Shown here: one piece after another, positions 17,298-25,990 of the stretch | Numbering within the stretch: the stretch's first letter is position 1 | Layout: each line of letters starts with the position of its first letter | DNA from: BA4 sp044376575 | GTDB lineage: Bacteria > Bacteroidota > Bacteroidia > CAIKAF01 | Direction: 5' to 3' | Length of the DNA stretch: 64,000 nucleotides | Assembly (NCBI GenBank): GCA_044376575.1 | Contig: JBILKR010000005.1 | Coordinates: 1 to 64,000 of the forward strand | Position numbers and translations under genes: made by a program | Notes under the pieces: model-generated | Told to the model about the DNA's origin: nothing | The model's database searches: none | What the model saw: the letters and a program-made list of their open reading frames with translations, nothing else

Positions 17298-18779
17298 TTA
17301 TTTTGATTTCAGTTTTATAACAGGTGCTGAGATGATTAAAAGTCCAAGCATTGTAATTAATCCATTGACAAGTAACATTTCATATCCAAATTTATATCCG
17401 TTCAACAATGTTTCAGAATGATTATTCAATAACAGACATAATAATGGTGCGATAATACAAATTACAGGAACCAGCGCATCTTTAACTTTTCTTTGGTTGA
17501 TCAGCCCGAATGAAAATAAACCAAGCAATGGTCCGTAAGTGTAGTTTGCAATGGTTAAAATCGTGTCAATAATTGCTTTACTGTTTAATTCTTTAAAAAC
17601 GAGAATAACCAATATTAATATTACGGAGAGCATAATATGTATGGACTGACGGTATTTTATTTTTTTTTGATCATCCCAGTCTTTTCTTTTCTCCATATTT
17701 AAAAAATCAATACAAAAACTTGTTGTTAATGTAGTTAATACTGAATCAGCACTTGAGAAAGTTGCTGCGGTCAGTCCAACAATAAATGCAATGCCGGCAA
17801 TCCATCCAAGGTGGTTCAATGCAAGAAATGGAAATACCTGATCTGTGATAATTTTACCTTCGTTCATGGCCAGCATAATTCCTTTGGCATATGCATACTG
17901 ATAAAGCAATGCGCCAAGTGAAACAAAAAATACATTAACTATTGCCATCACTATACTGAATGTGTAAATATTTTTTTGTGCATCTTTTAAATTCGGACAA
18001 CTAAGATTTTTTTGCATCATGTTCTGATCTAAACCTGTCATTGAAATGGCTATAAAAGCTCCACCGATAAACTGTTTCCAAAAATAATTACGTTCATTAA
18101 AATCCCAGAAAAATACCTGATTAAAATCTGATTGAAGAATTTTTTCAGTCATTGTGGTTAATCCCCATCCTGTTTCGATAGAGATGGAAAGGATGGATAA
18201 AAATAAACCAGATAAAAGAAGAATTGATTGTAGCGAGTCGGTCCATACCAGTGTTTTAATTCCTCCTTTAAAAGTATAGACAAGCATTAAAAAAATCATC
18301 ACAACCACGGTAACGGCAAATGGAATTCCAAGTCTGTCAAATACAAAAAACTGAATAGTATTTACAGCTAGAAATAATCTGCCTGCAGCCCCCAGCATTC
18401 TTGATAATAAAAAATAAAATGATCCGGTTTGTTGTGAAAATTTTCCAAACCTGTCCAGCAAAAATGAATAAATAGAAGTGAGTTGAAGTTTATAATACAA
18501 CGGAAGCAATACCTGATTGATAACTGCGTATCCTGCCAGATATCCAAACACTACCTGCATGTATGAAAATCCCTGATATACAACGGTTCCGGGAACTGAA
18601 ATAAATGTTACTCCCGACAATGAATCACCAACCATTCCTAAAGCAACCAGATACCAGTGTGATTTTCTGCTGCCAAGAAAAAAATCATTATTGTTTGCGT
18701 TTTTTCCTGTAATCCATGCAATGGTTACCAGTGCTCCAAAATACAGGAATATAAAACATAAAATCAGTAGTGGATGCAT
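17298..18779 (-). CDS. Sodium:solute symporter (SSS family)
   Basis: A 493-residue inner-membrane transporter with about 13 hydrophobic helices. Family features are visible: an N-terminal helix followed by FFLGSRKSHWYLVALGMVGDSLSGVTFISVPG (start of the SSS signature, about 34-65), GYLAGYAVINQVLLPLYY, the TFKGGIKTLVWTDSLQ segment and FIVGLTAATFSSADSVLTTLTTSF (about 335-358), which holds the Ser/Thr residues near the Na2 site. It should couple Na+ entry to uptake of a small organic solute; the substrate cannot be assigned. It starts 3 bp after the stop of the upstream T9SS-cargo gene, so the two are probably co-transcribed. Confidence 0.88.
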   Translation of the reverse strand: MHPLLILCFIFLYFGALVTIAWITGKNANNNDFFLGSRKSHWYLVALGMVGDSLSGVTFISVPGTVVYQGFSYMQVVFGYLAGYAVINQVLLPLYYKLQLTSIYSFLLDRFGKFSQQTGSFYFLLSRMLGAAGRLFLAVNTIQFFVFDRLGIPFAVTVVVMIFLMLVYTFKGGIKTLVWTDSLQSILLLSGLFLSILSISIETGWGLTTMTEKILQSDFNQVFFWDFNERNYFWKQFIGGAFIAISMTGLDQNMMQKNLSCPNLKDAQKNIYTFSIVMAIVNVFFVSLGALLYQYAYAKGIMLAMNEGKIITDQVFPFLALNHLGWIAGIAFIVGLTAATFSSADSVLTTLTTSFCIDFLNMEKRKDWDDQKKIKYRQSIHIMLSVILILVILVFKELNSKAIIDTILTIANYTYGPLLGLFSFGLINQRKVKDALVPVICIIAPLLCLLLNNHSETLLNGYKFGYEMLLVNGLITMLGLLIISAPVIKLKSK

Positions 18780-18782
18780 ACA

Positions 18783-20651
18783 TCAATCACGGATAAATTT
18801 CACAGATTGCATTTTTGTATCTGCCTGATAAAAGAACAATATATATGTTCCTGTACTTAAAGATTGTGCATTAAAAGAAAATTGATTCCATCCCTGCTTT
18901 GCATTTCCTTCAAATAATGAACTAATTATTTTCCCATTGATATCTGCTAAATCAACTTTAGTAAGCCCTGATTTATTTAAATTAACCTTTATATAAGTCA
19001 TGTCATTAGATGGATTCGGATAGATCAGAGGTTGCTGTTCTGAAACATCAATATTTTCTACAGAAGTTTCCACACCAAATGGATTATCTAATTGTGCTAT
19101 CCAGGTTTGATGTCTGTTACTTAAATTGCCGTATGTTCCGGCAATCCATACTCTTCCATTTCTGTTGTAAATAGGCTGTGATCCAAAATAATCTCCCCAA
19201 CGTTCAATGGTATCACTCAATACAACTAAATTGCCCTGTCCTTCTTTTACAGTAATCATATCTGAATATGCTACACCATCATAAAACATGGCAGATATTC
19301 CCGGAAATCTGTTTTCTCCTGTATGTTCAAATGAAATAATTGCTTGACTTCCATTCGCACCATCGCCCACCCATGAAATATTCGGATATCCAAAATCCAG
19401 GGTATCATTTGATATGATAGTTGAACTGATATTGTAATTCTGATTATCTATCCCATCAATAAGACCCATAAATAATCCGCTTCTGCCATTTGATGTATCA
19501 ATACAATTGGAAGCAAACTGAATTTTATTGTTTTTGTAAAATGCAGCAAGTACCCTTCCGTCATTGGTTGCCGCATATCTGTTTATCCCTTTTTGTTTGC
19601 CATGAGGTGGAACACCATATTTTCTGTCTGCAATTATTACATCAATATCCATGGCTGCATTTGGTGCATCAATGGTATCAGAAACTGAAACAATAAAGAT
19701 GGTATCATTCTGAATATCAAAATTTCTGTTGCTCAGAAAATATTGTTTTGGACCTTCGATATCTGATCCCCATTTCACCGGATGTAAATTTCTGATGTTT
19801 CTGTTATTGACTTGAATATTATTCCACAAGTCTGTAACCAATGGCAGTCCTGAATATCCTTCTTTTTTTCTGATTTGCCATATCACAGTTTGTTTAAAAC
19901 CCAGTTGCCAGCTTACATTCTCTTTGATTTGATTGCCTGTAATAAACACCTCATTATTGGTGATATTGATGGCAGGATAATCGAACCACGTTGTATCATT
20001 AAAAGGATTTCCCGGCAAAACATAGAAATTCCATACACCTTCGGGTTTATTGCTTTGAGAGAAGGCAATAACTATTTTACTGTAGTTGGAATTAAAACCA
20101 TTAAGAATAACTGCAATAAAACGATCTGAAATTGGATCATATACAACCTTGGGATCAAACTTACCATTATTAACACCTGTGAGGTTTGAAGGTGTACAAA
20201 ATGATTGAAGTGTTTTTGATAAAATATTGCTACCGTCTGGTTCATATACCCTGAACATTACATTAGAAACGGAAACAATCTTATTGCTGTCAGAAACAGC
20301 AAGGTAATTATCGAGAGGAACACTATTGTTAAAAGGATTTCCATTGAAACCTGCATTGATAATCGGAGGAGGCGGTGTTCCTCCTGATTTCTGTTGATTA
20401 TCTGATTTTTTTCTTGAATATAATTCAGATACTTTTCTTTTTTGTTCAAAAAGAAATTTTTTATCCGGATTACCCATATAATCTTTTGTTTCCAGGGATA
20501 AAATGCTTGATTGCCAGGGATCTTCCGGTAACGATTTGATATCAGCAGAAGAGGTGATGTCTATCACCATTCTTGTTTTTTGAGCTGTATGCTGTGAATT
20601 TACTATACCTGCGATGAAAAATAAACCGGTGATTAAAAAGTACTTTCTCAT
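18783..20651 (-). CDS. Large secreted protein with T9SS type A sorting domain
   Basis: A 622-residue exported protein. The preferred ATG (20,651) gives the signal peptide MRKYFLITGLFFIAGIVNSQ; eleven upstream codons are open but add nothing recognisable. The central part (about 80-530) is beta-rich with repeated strands, for example VVYDPISDRFIAVILNG and GNRFPG-type turns, and resembles a propeller-like surface protein, but I recognise no enzyme motif. The C-terminal T9SS type A domain (about 545-622) has PLIYPNPSNDMTYIKVNL, LADINGKIISSL and LSTGTYILFFYQADTK. It is therefore a predicted surface or released protein. It lies 3 bp before the symporter gene and is divergent from the operon at 20,755. 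Confidence 0.8.
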   Translation of the reverse strand: MRKYFLITGLFFIAGIVNSQHTAQKTRMVIDITSSADIKSLPEDPWQSSILSLETKDYMGNPDKKFLFEQKRKVSELYSRKKSDNQQKSGGTPPPPIINAGFNGNPFNNSVPLDNYLAVSDSNKIVSVSNVMFRVYEPDGSNILSKTLQSFCTPSNLTGVNNGKFDPKVVYDPISDRFIAVILNGFNSNYSKIVIAFSQSNKPEGVWNFYVLPGNPFNDTTWFDYPAINITNNEVFITGNQIKENVSWQLGFKQTVIWQIRKKEGYSGLPLVTDLWNNIQVNNRNIRNLHPVKWGSDIEGPKQYFLSNRNFDIQNDTIFIVSVSDTIDAPNAAMDIDVIIADRKYGVPPHGKQKGINRYAATNDGRVLAAFYKNNKIQFASNCIDTSNGRSGLFMGLIDGIDNQNYNISSTIISNDTLDFGYPNISWVGDGANGSQAIISFEHTGENRFPGISAMFYDGVAYSDMITVKEGQGNLVVLSDTIERWGDYFGSQPIYNRNGRVWIAGTYGNLSNRHQTWIAQLDNPFGVETSVENIDVSEQQPLIYPNPSNDMTYIKVNLNKSGLTKVDLADINGKIISSLFEGNAKQGWNQFSFNAQSLSTGTYILFFYQADTKMQSVKFIRD

Positions 20652-20677
20652 AAATATATAGAACAGAATGATTTTGT

Positions 20678-20709
20678 TTGTCAATTAACTACTACGTTTT
20701 CTATCTTTG
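20678..20709 (+). promoter_or_regulatory. Bacteroidota-type promoter (-33 TTG, -7 TATCTTTG)
   Basis: TTG at 20,678-20,680 and TATCTTTG at 20,702-20,709 are 21 bp apart, matching the -33/-7 consensus of the Bacteroidota primary sigma factor. The site is 45 bp upstream of the ATG at 20,755 and would drive the three-gene operon there. Confidence 0.75.
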
Positions 20710-20754
20710 TAAAAATAGTAATTTATTTTATTCTGAATTGATATATTCATCTTC

Positions 20755-21270
20755 ATGAAATTGAATTTATTGTCATTTCTTTTTTTGATTTTACCTTGGT
20801 ATTGGGTAACTCCTGATTATATATATTCATCTGAAAAAGCCGGGTTCAGTATCCATTTCCCTGCTGAATATAGGGATTCTGTATTTACTGAAAATAATCA
20901 GCAAATACACAGGGTAATTGCCGAGCATAACGGAATTGTATATGTAGCCGAATCAAAAATTATAAAAGAGGAAATCGATCAGCATAATTGGAAATCGCTT
21001 AACGAAAAAGAACTGATTAAATTTGCCAATCTGATGAATGCTGAAATTACAACTGATAAAAGATTTGTGCATCATCATATATCGGGATTAGATGTAATTC
21101 TAAATAAAAAAAATGTTCGTTCAACCATTTATTACAGACATATATTTATTGGTAATAAAGCGTTTACCTATTATTGCGTTCAGCCAAGAACAAATCTTCA
21201 GCCGGAGAAAGCAACCCATTTTTTTAATTCATTTCATGCGTTTGATTTGAAAAAAAATTATAAAAAATAA
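20755..21270 (+). CDS. Hypothetical exported protein
   Basis: A 171-residue protein that I do not recognise. It has a hydrophobic N-terminus (MKLNLLSFLFLILPWYW), a probable signal peptide or anchor, followed by a small alpha/beta domain with SEKAGFSIHFPAEY near the start and a late YYRHIFIGNKAFTYYCVQP strand pair; such FxIxFP openings occur in small periplasmic proteins of unknown role. It ends in a lysine-rich tail. It is the first gene of a tight three-gene operon (next start 1 bp after its stop) with an SUI1 factor and a TPR lipoprotein, which does not suggest one pathway. Confidence 0.65.
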   Translation: MKLNLLSFLFLILPWYWVTPDYIYSSEKAGFSIHFPAEYRDSVFTENNQQIHRVIAEHNGIVYVAESKIIKEEIDQHNWKSLNEKELIKFANLMNAEITTDKRFVHHHISGLDVILNKKNVRSTIYYRHIFIGNKAFTYYCVQPRTNLQPEKATHFFNSFHAFDLKKNYKK

Positions 21271-21271
21271 A

Positions 21272-21583
21272 ATGAAAAATAAAAATAATATCGTTTATTC
21301 AACTCATCCGGAATCCTTTTATCAATCGGAAGATGATCATGAAAATGAATCCTCTGATTTTTATCTGAAAGTTATAGTTGACAGGAAACAAAAAGGGGGT
21401 AAAACCGTTACCATGGTTGAAGGTTATATTGGTCCGGAATCGTCATTAAAGGAAATTGAAAAGCAATTAAAAAGTAAATGTGGTGTTGGAGGCACAACTA
21501 AAGACCGTGTAGTGATGATTCAAGGTGATCATCGTGAAAAGGTGATAAAAATTTTAAACGAAATTGGTTTTAAAACAAAATAA
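21272..21583 (+). CDS. SUI1/eIF1-like translation factor (YciH family)
   Basis: A 103-residue protein with a C-terminal SUI1 domain (about 30-103): LKVIVDRKQKGGKTVTMVEG, then LKSKCGVGGTTKDRVVMIQGDHREKV and IKILNEIGFKTK, the typical bacterial YciH pattern. Members resemble eukaryotic eIF1 and are thought to influence initiation fidelity, though the bacterial role is modest and not settled. The first 28 residues are acidic and poorly conserved. It is the middle gene of a three-gene operon. Confidence 0.87.
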   Translation: MKNKNNIVYSTHPESFYQSEDDHENESSDFYLKVIVDRKQKGGKTVTMVEGYIGPESSLKEIEKQLKSKCGVGGTTKDRVVMIQGDHREKVIKILNEIGFKTK

Positions 21584-21595
21584 TAATTCATCATC

Positions 21596-22948
21596 ATGAG
21601 TATCAGGTTTATCATAGTTTTATCATATATTTTTTTTCTGTTTGCCTGTTCGGGAGCAAAATATTACGTTAACCAGGCAGAGAAGTTTGAAAAATCAAGA
21701 GATTATGAGCAGGCTGTGGTTCACTACAATGAAGCGATAAACAGAGATCCTGAAAATAAAGATGCAAGAAAAGGGTTAAAAAAATCCGGTCAGCGTTTAA
21801 TGAATGAACTGGTTGATGATTTTGAAGCATCAATCGCGGTTAAAAATTGCGAAGAGGCTGTAAAAACATATCGTAAAATTTATCGATTAAAAGAAAACAT
21901 TGAACGAAGAGAAATTAAAGTTGAATTACCTGATAGTATCCAGTTACAGCATGAAAAATGTTTTACTTTATATCTTGATGATTTATATCAACAGGGATTA
22001 AAAGCAATAGAAATTAAAAACTATTCATTGGCTACCGATAAGGCATCAGCCATCGAAAAATTACAACCATTATATGAAAATCTCGGCAGATTAAAAATGA
22101 TGATACAGGCTGAACCTATTTATGTTCAGGCCATGGATGCATACAATAAAAAACAGATGATTTCTGCTTTTGTGAAGTTTAAGGAGGTGGCACAAATTTA
22201 TCCTGATTATAAAGATGTGCAGCAGAAATTAAATGAAATCATATCTACAAGTTCAAGGGTTGTTTCCATTTTCCCTTTTGGTAATCAGACTACATCAATA
22301 AATATTAATGAGAAATTAAAATCGGAAATAGATGATGAATTAAAAATGGTATCCGGTGATTTGATTAAAATCATTCATAACAACGATTTGAAAAACGCCA
22401 TATTAAAGATTAAAAATGATATCAATAGCAGGTTAACGAATGATGAAATGATAAAGATTTCGAAGGATTTTAAATCTGATAAAATTATCAACGGTGATGT
22501 GATTGCTGTTGAGATAAAATCACTTCCGGTTCAAAATGATTTTAAATCAGCATACCTGAGAGAACGAATTATGTATTTTGATCCTTTTACCAATTCACAA
22601 ATGAGTAATTTCCAATACAGGGAAGTAAGATACAAGGAAGTTATTGAGGAGGTAAAAGTTACAGTTCGCTTTAATTATCTAATGCTGGATGTTAAAACTG
22701 GGCTGACTCAGTTTTCAAATGTGATTGAAAAATCGATTGTCAGTCAGTTGAAATATGCTACATATGACGGTCCGCTTGAAGATTTGTATCCCACTACCGG
22801 ATACATCTCTCAAAACGATTTGAGAAAATGGAAAACGCGTTTTGATGCAGCAAAAGACAGAAAGTCTGATGAAGAGCTTATTCAAACATGTACTCAGCAG
22901 GTAGCTTCTACTTGGTTTAATGATTTTATTCAGAAGGTGTTTGAATAG
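21596..22948 (+). CDS. TPR-containing lipoprotein
   Basis: A 450-residue lipoprotein. The signal ends in the lipobox FFLFACSGAK (Cys18). Residues about 22-230 have TPR-like helical pairs (AEKFEKSRDYEQAVVHYNEAINRDPENKDARKG spans about 27-59, and again around MDAYNKKQMISAFVKFKEVAQIYPDY). The second half (about 235-450) begins SSRVVSIFPFGNQTTSINI, similar in feel to the opening strand of CsgG/LpoB-like domains, and has a GDVIAVEIKS strand; that likeness is weak. Predicted to be an outer-membrane lipoprotein facing the periplasm. It is the last gene of the operon begun at 20,755. Confidence 0.75.
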   Translation: MSIRFIIVLSYIFFLFACSGAKYYVNQAEKFEKSRDYEQAVVHYNEAINRDPENKDARKGLKKSGQRLMNELVDDFEASIAVKNCEEAVKTYRKIYRLKENIERREIKVELPDSIQLQHEKCFTLYLDDLYQQGLKAIEIKNYSLATDKASAIEKLQPLYENLGRLKMMIQAEPIYVQAMDAYNKKQMISAFVKFKEVAQIYPDYKDVQQKLNEIISTSSRVVSIFPFGNQTTSININEKLKSEIDDELKMVSGDLIKIIHNNDLKNAILKIKNDINSRLTNDEMIKISKDFKSDKIINGDVIAVEIKSLPVQNDFKSAYLRERIMYFDPFTNSQMSNFQYREVRYKEVIEEVKVTVRFNYLMLDVKTGLTQFSNVIEKSIVSQLKYATYDGPLEDLYPTTGYISQNDLRKWKTRFDAAKDRKSDEELIQTCTQQVASTWFNDFIQKVFE

Positions 22949-23042
22949 AATATGAACTGAATGTTATTTTATTTTACATCTCATTTATATTAACTTATCA
23001 CACTGTTAATATTGCCTTAACATCATAAAGAATTGTCGGGGG

Positions 23043-23050
23043 TAAATTTG
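23043..23050 (+). promoter_or_regulatory. Candidate -7 element for the TonB receptor gene at 23,067
   Basis: TAAATTTG, an exact TAnnTTTG match, 16 bp before the ATG at 23,067 in a 118-bp gap. I see no TTG at the ideal -33 spacing. Confidence 0.5.
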
Positions 23051-23066
23051 TGTCATAAAATATTGT

Positions 23067-25907
23067 ATGAAAAATATACTGACACTTTTCATTTTATCCT
23101 TTTTATCACTGTCTGTTTTCACCCAGAATGGTTTTATAGCAGGAAAAATTATTGATCAGACAACAGGAGAAGAACTGATAGGTGTTTCTGTATTGGTTAA
23201 GGGAACCACCAAAGGTGTTGCAACTGATATTGACGGGAGTTTTAAATTGGAATTAACGCCTGGAACGTACGATATTCAGGTAAGTTTTATTTCTTATGAA
23301 ACCAAGATTATTTCAGGGGTTACGGTAAAAGCGAAAGATATCACTGACCTGAATGTATCTCTTAAATCAGTAGAGAAAGAGCTTGGAGAAGTAGTGATAG
23401 AAGCAAAAGCAGATCGCGAAACTTCTTCTGCGTTGGTATTGGAACAGAAAAATAGTGTAGTTGTGTTTGATGGTATCAGTGTGGATCAGATCAGAAAAAC
23501 ACCCGATCGTAATACAGCTGAGGTTTTAAGAAGAGTAAGTGGTGCAACAGTTCAAGATAATTTTGTTATTATTCGTGGTTTACCTGATAGATATAATGCA
23601 GCATATGTTAATGGCTCGCCACTTCCAAGTTCAGAACCAGACAGAAAAGCATTTTCATTTGATATTTTTCCTTCAGCATTATTAAATGATGTTAAAGTAA
23701 TTAAAACAGCAGTACCTTCAGTTACCGGTGAATTTGCTGGTGGTATTATTCAGGTTAGTACTAAAAATATTCCAGAAAAAAATTATTATTCATTCAGTTT
23801 AGGAACAACAGTAAATGCCATTACAACTTTCTATGATTACAAGAAAGGTATTGGTGGTAATACAGATTTTTTGGGAATTGACGATGGAACAAGACAACTT
23901 CCTGCAAACTTCCCTTCTAATGCTGAAATTGTTGAGGCGGGAAATTTAAATGCATTAACAAAACTTGTAGATTATGCCAAGCGTCTAAGAAATAATTTTC
24001 CAATTTCAACAATTATGGCACCACCCGGATTGAATTTTCAATTTTCAATGGGACATAATCTTAATTTAAAGCCAAAAGATAAAAGAGATGGATTAGGAAA
24101 AAAAGAATTAGGAAGTGTATTTGGACTAACCTATAATAACATGGCTACCCTGAGACAAATTGAACGAAATGATTTTGATTTGAATGGTAAGTTGCTAACA
24201 TATAATGATAATCAATATACAACCAATACAAGTTGGGGGGCAATATGGAATTTGGCATTCATCTCTTCAAGTGCTAATGGTAACAACACCAGAATTTCTT
24301 TAAAAAATATATTTAATGTAAATACCAATGATCAGATAACCGAAAGAACTGGAGTTCTCTTGGATCAACTTTTTGATGTAAGATCGTACAATACACTTTA
24401 TACTCAGAATTTGTTATTATCAACAAATCTCAGTGGTGAACACTCATTATCAAAATCAAAACTTAAAATTGAATGGGGTGGGGGTTACAGCAGATTGTCT
24501 AGAATAATACCTGACTATAAGGTATTGGAATACAGAAGAGATGCAGGCGATACAACACAACCATTTATAGTTTCATTCAGTGGTTCTCCTCAATCATTAA
24601 TTGCTTCAAGATTTTTCTCAAATCAATTAGACAATATCTATTCAGGAAATCTAGATTTATCATTTCCTTTCAAACTCGGAGCTACACGACATGAAATTAA
24701 AGCCGGTGCATTTTTACAATATAAAGACAGAGATTTTCAAGGTAGAGTGTTAGGATATTGTACTTATGGAATAGGCGGATCAGACATGCCTTCTATTTCT
24801 ACTTCTTCTATTGATACAATATTTCAATCCAGTCATTTTAGCAGTGATGGATTAATTATTAAAGAGGTTACAAGAAAATCTGATACTTATATTTATTCAT
24901 CTTCAATCATTGCAGGATATATACAATTAGAGAATTCATTTTTTGAAAATAAATTAAAATTTGTTTGGGGTGCTAGAATTGAAAGGTTTAATCAGAACTT
25001 AAACACATTCAATGCCGCTGACGACACACCTGTTAATATTGATAGTACTGTTACAGATATTCTACCTTCAATAAATATTATTTATGGATTTCATCCAAAA
25101 TTTAATCTGAGATTAAGTGGCTCTCAAACTGTAACCAGGCCTGAATCCAGAGAATTGGCGCCATTTTCCTTTTACGATTACAGTATATTCGCTTTAGTGG
25201 GAGGTAACTCAAGATTGCAGCGTACAAAAATTACCAATGCAGATCTAAGATTTGAGTGGTATCCTCAGGGTGGCCAGATTGTTTCATTAAGTGGGTTTTA
25301 TAAGTATTTTGAAAATCCAATTGAAAAAATATTATTTCCAGGTGCCACTAATAGAACATTTACATATATAAACGTACCAGAAGCTATTGCAGCTGGTCTG
25401 GAATTAGAATATAAATTTTCAATTGGTTCACTATTGGGTAAACAACATGCCAGATTCTTTGATGGTTTAAATTTGTCTGGAAATATAGCATATATATATT
25501 CCAATGTTAGTTTAGTTGACACTTTATCTGGAACCTCAGAAAACAGAAAAATGCAAGGGCAGTCTCCCTATATTTTAAATACTACACTCCAGTATAATGA
25601 CAGCAAGTATGATTTTGGAGTAGCATTATCTTTCAATTATATCGGGCCACGTATTTGGAGTGTGGGTAATTTTTATTATCCTGCAATTATTGAAAATCCT
25701 CGTCCTGTGTTAGATTTCCAGATTACAAAAACTTTCTTAGAAAAGGCACTTGAATTACGTTTAAATGTTAAAGACATTATAGCTTACAATGCTATATTTT
25801 ATCAAGACTTGAATAATAATAGTCAATTTGATGAATCAGTTGATAATAAAATGATTAGTCAGAGACTTGGTCAGCAAATTTCATTTGCAGTTAGCTATAA
25901 ATTCTAA
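23067..25907 (+). CDS. TonB-dependent receptor with carboxypeptidase-regulatory-like N-domain
   Basis: A 946-residue outer-membrane receptor. Signal peptide about 1-19 (ending SVFTQ); CarboxypepD_reg-like domain about 22-105 (GFIAGKIIDQTTGEELIGVS); plug about 125-240 with TPDRNTAEVLRRVSGATVQD, FVIIRGLPDRYNAAYVNG and SVTGEFAGGIIQVST; then the beta-barrel, ending with QRLGQQISFAVSYKF, whose terminal Phe suits BAM insertion. The plug with RNTAEVLRRVSG and the long barrel resemble receptors that pair with a secreted surface protein rather than SusC. The next gene, 83 bp on, encodes a large T9SS surface protein; the two are probably a functional pair. Ligand unknown. Confidence 0.9.
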   Translation: MKNILTLFILSFLSLSVFTQNGFIAGKIIDQTTGEELIGVSVLVKGTTKGVATDIDGSFKLELTPGTYDIQVSFISYETKIISGVTVKAKDITDLNVSLKSVEKELGEVVIEAKADRETSSALVLEQKNSVVVFDGISVDQIRKTPDRNTAEVLRRVSGATVQDNFVIIRGLPDRYNAAYVNGSPLPSSEPDRKAFSFDIFPSALLNDVKVIKTAVPSVTGEFAGGIIQVSTKNIPEKNYYSFSLGTTVNAITTFYDYKKGIGGNTDFLGIDDGTRQLPANFPSNAEIVEAGNLNALTKLVDYAKRLRNNFPISTIMAPPGLNFQFSMGHNLNLKPKDKRDGLGKKELGSVFGLTYNNMATLRQIERNDFDLNGKLLTYNDNQYTTNTSWGAIWNLAFISSSANGNNTRISLKNIFNVNTNDQITERTGVLLDQLFDVRSYNTLYTQNLLLSTNLSGEHSLSKSKLKIEWGGGYSRLSRIIPDYKVLEYRRDAGDTTQPFIVSFSGSPQSLIASRFFSNQLDNIYSGNLDLSFPFKLGATRHEIKAGAFLQYKDRDFQGRVLGYCTYGIGGSDMPSISTSSIDTIFQSSHFSSDGLIIKEVTRKSDTYIYSSSIIAGYIQLENSFFENKLKFVWGARIERFNQNLNTFNAADDTPVNIDSTVTDILPSINIIYGFHPKFNLRLSGSQTVTRPESRELAPFSFYDYSIFALVGGNSRLQRTKITNADLRFEWYPQGGQIVSLSGFYKYFENPIEKILFPGATNRTFTYINVPEAIAAGLELEYKFSIGSLLGKQHARFFDGLNLSGNIAYIYSNVSLVDTLSGTSENRKMQGQSPYILNTTLQYNDSKYDFGVALSFNYIGPRIWSVGNFYYPAIIENPRPVLDFQITKTFLEKALELRLNVKDIIAYNAIFYQDLNNNSQFDESVDNKMISQRLGQQISFAVSYKF

Positions 25908-25990
25908 CCTTATTTAGTTAACCATTAAATAATACACTGTAAACTTTTAGTTTATATTAACAGCGCATTTTTGTATAAAATATTTAAAAA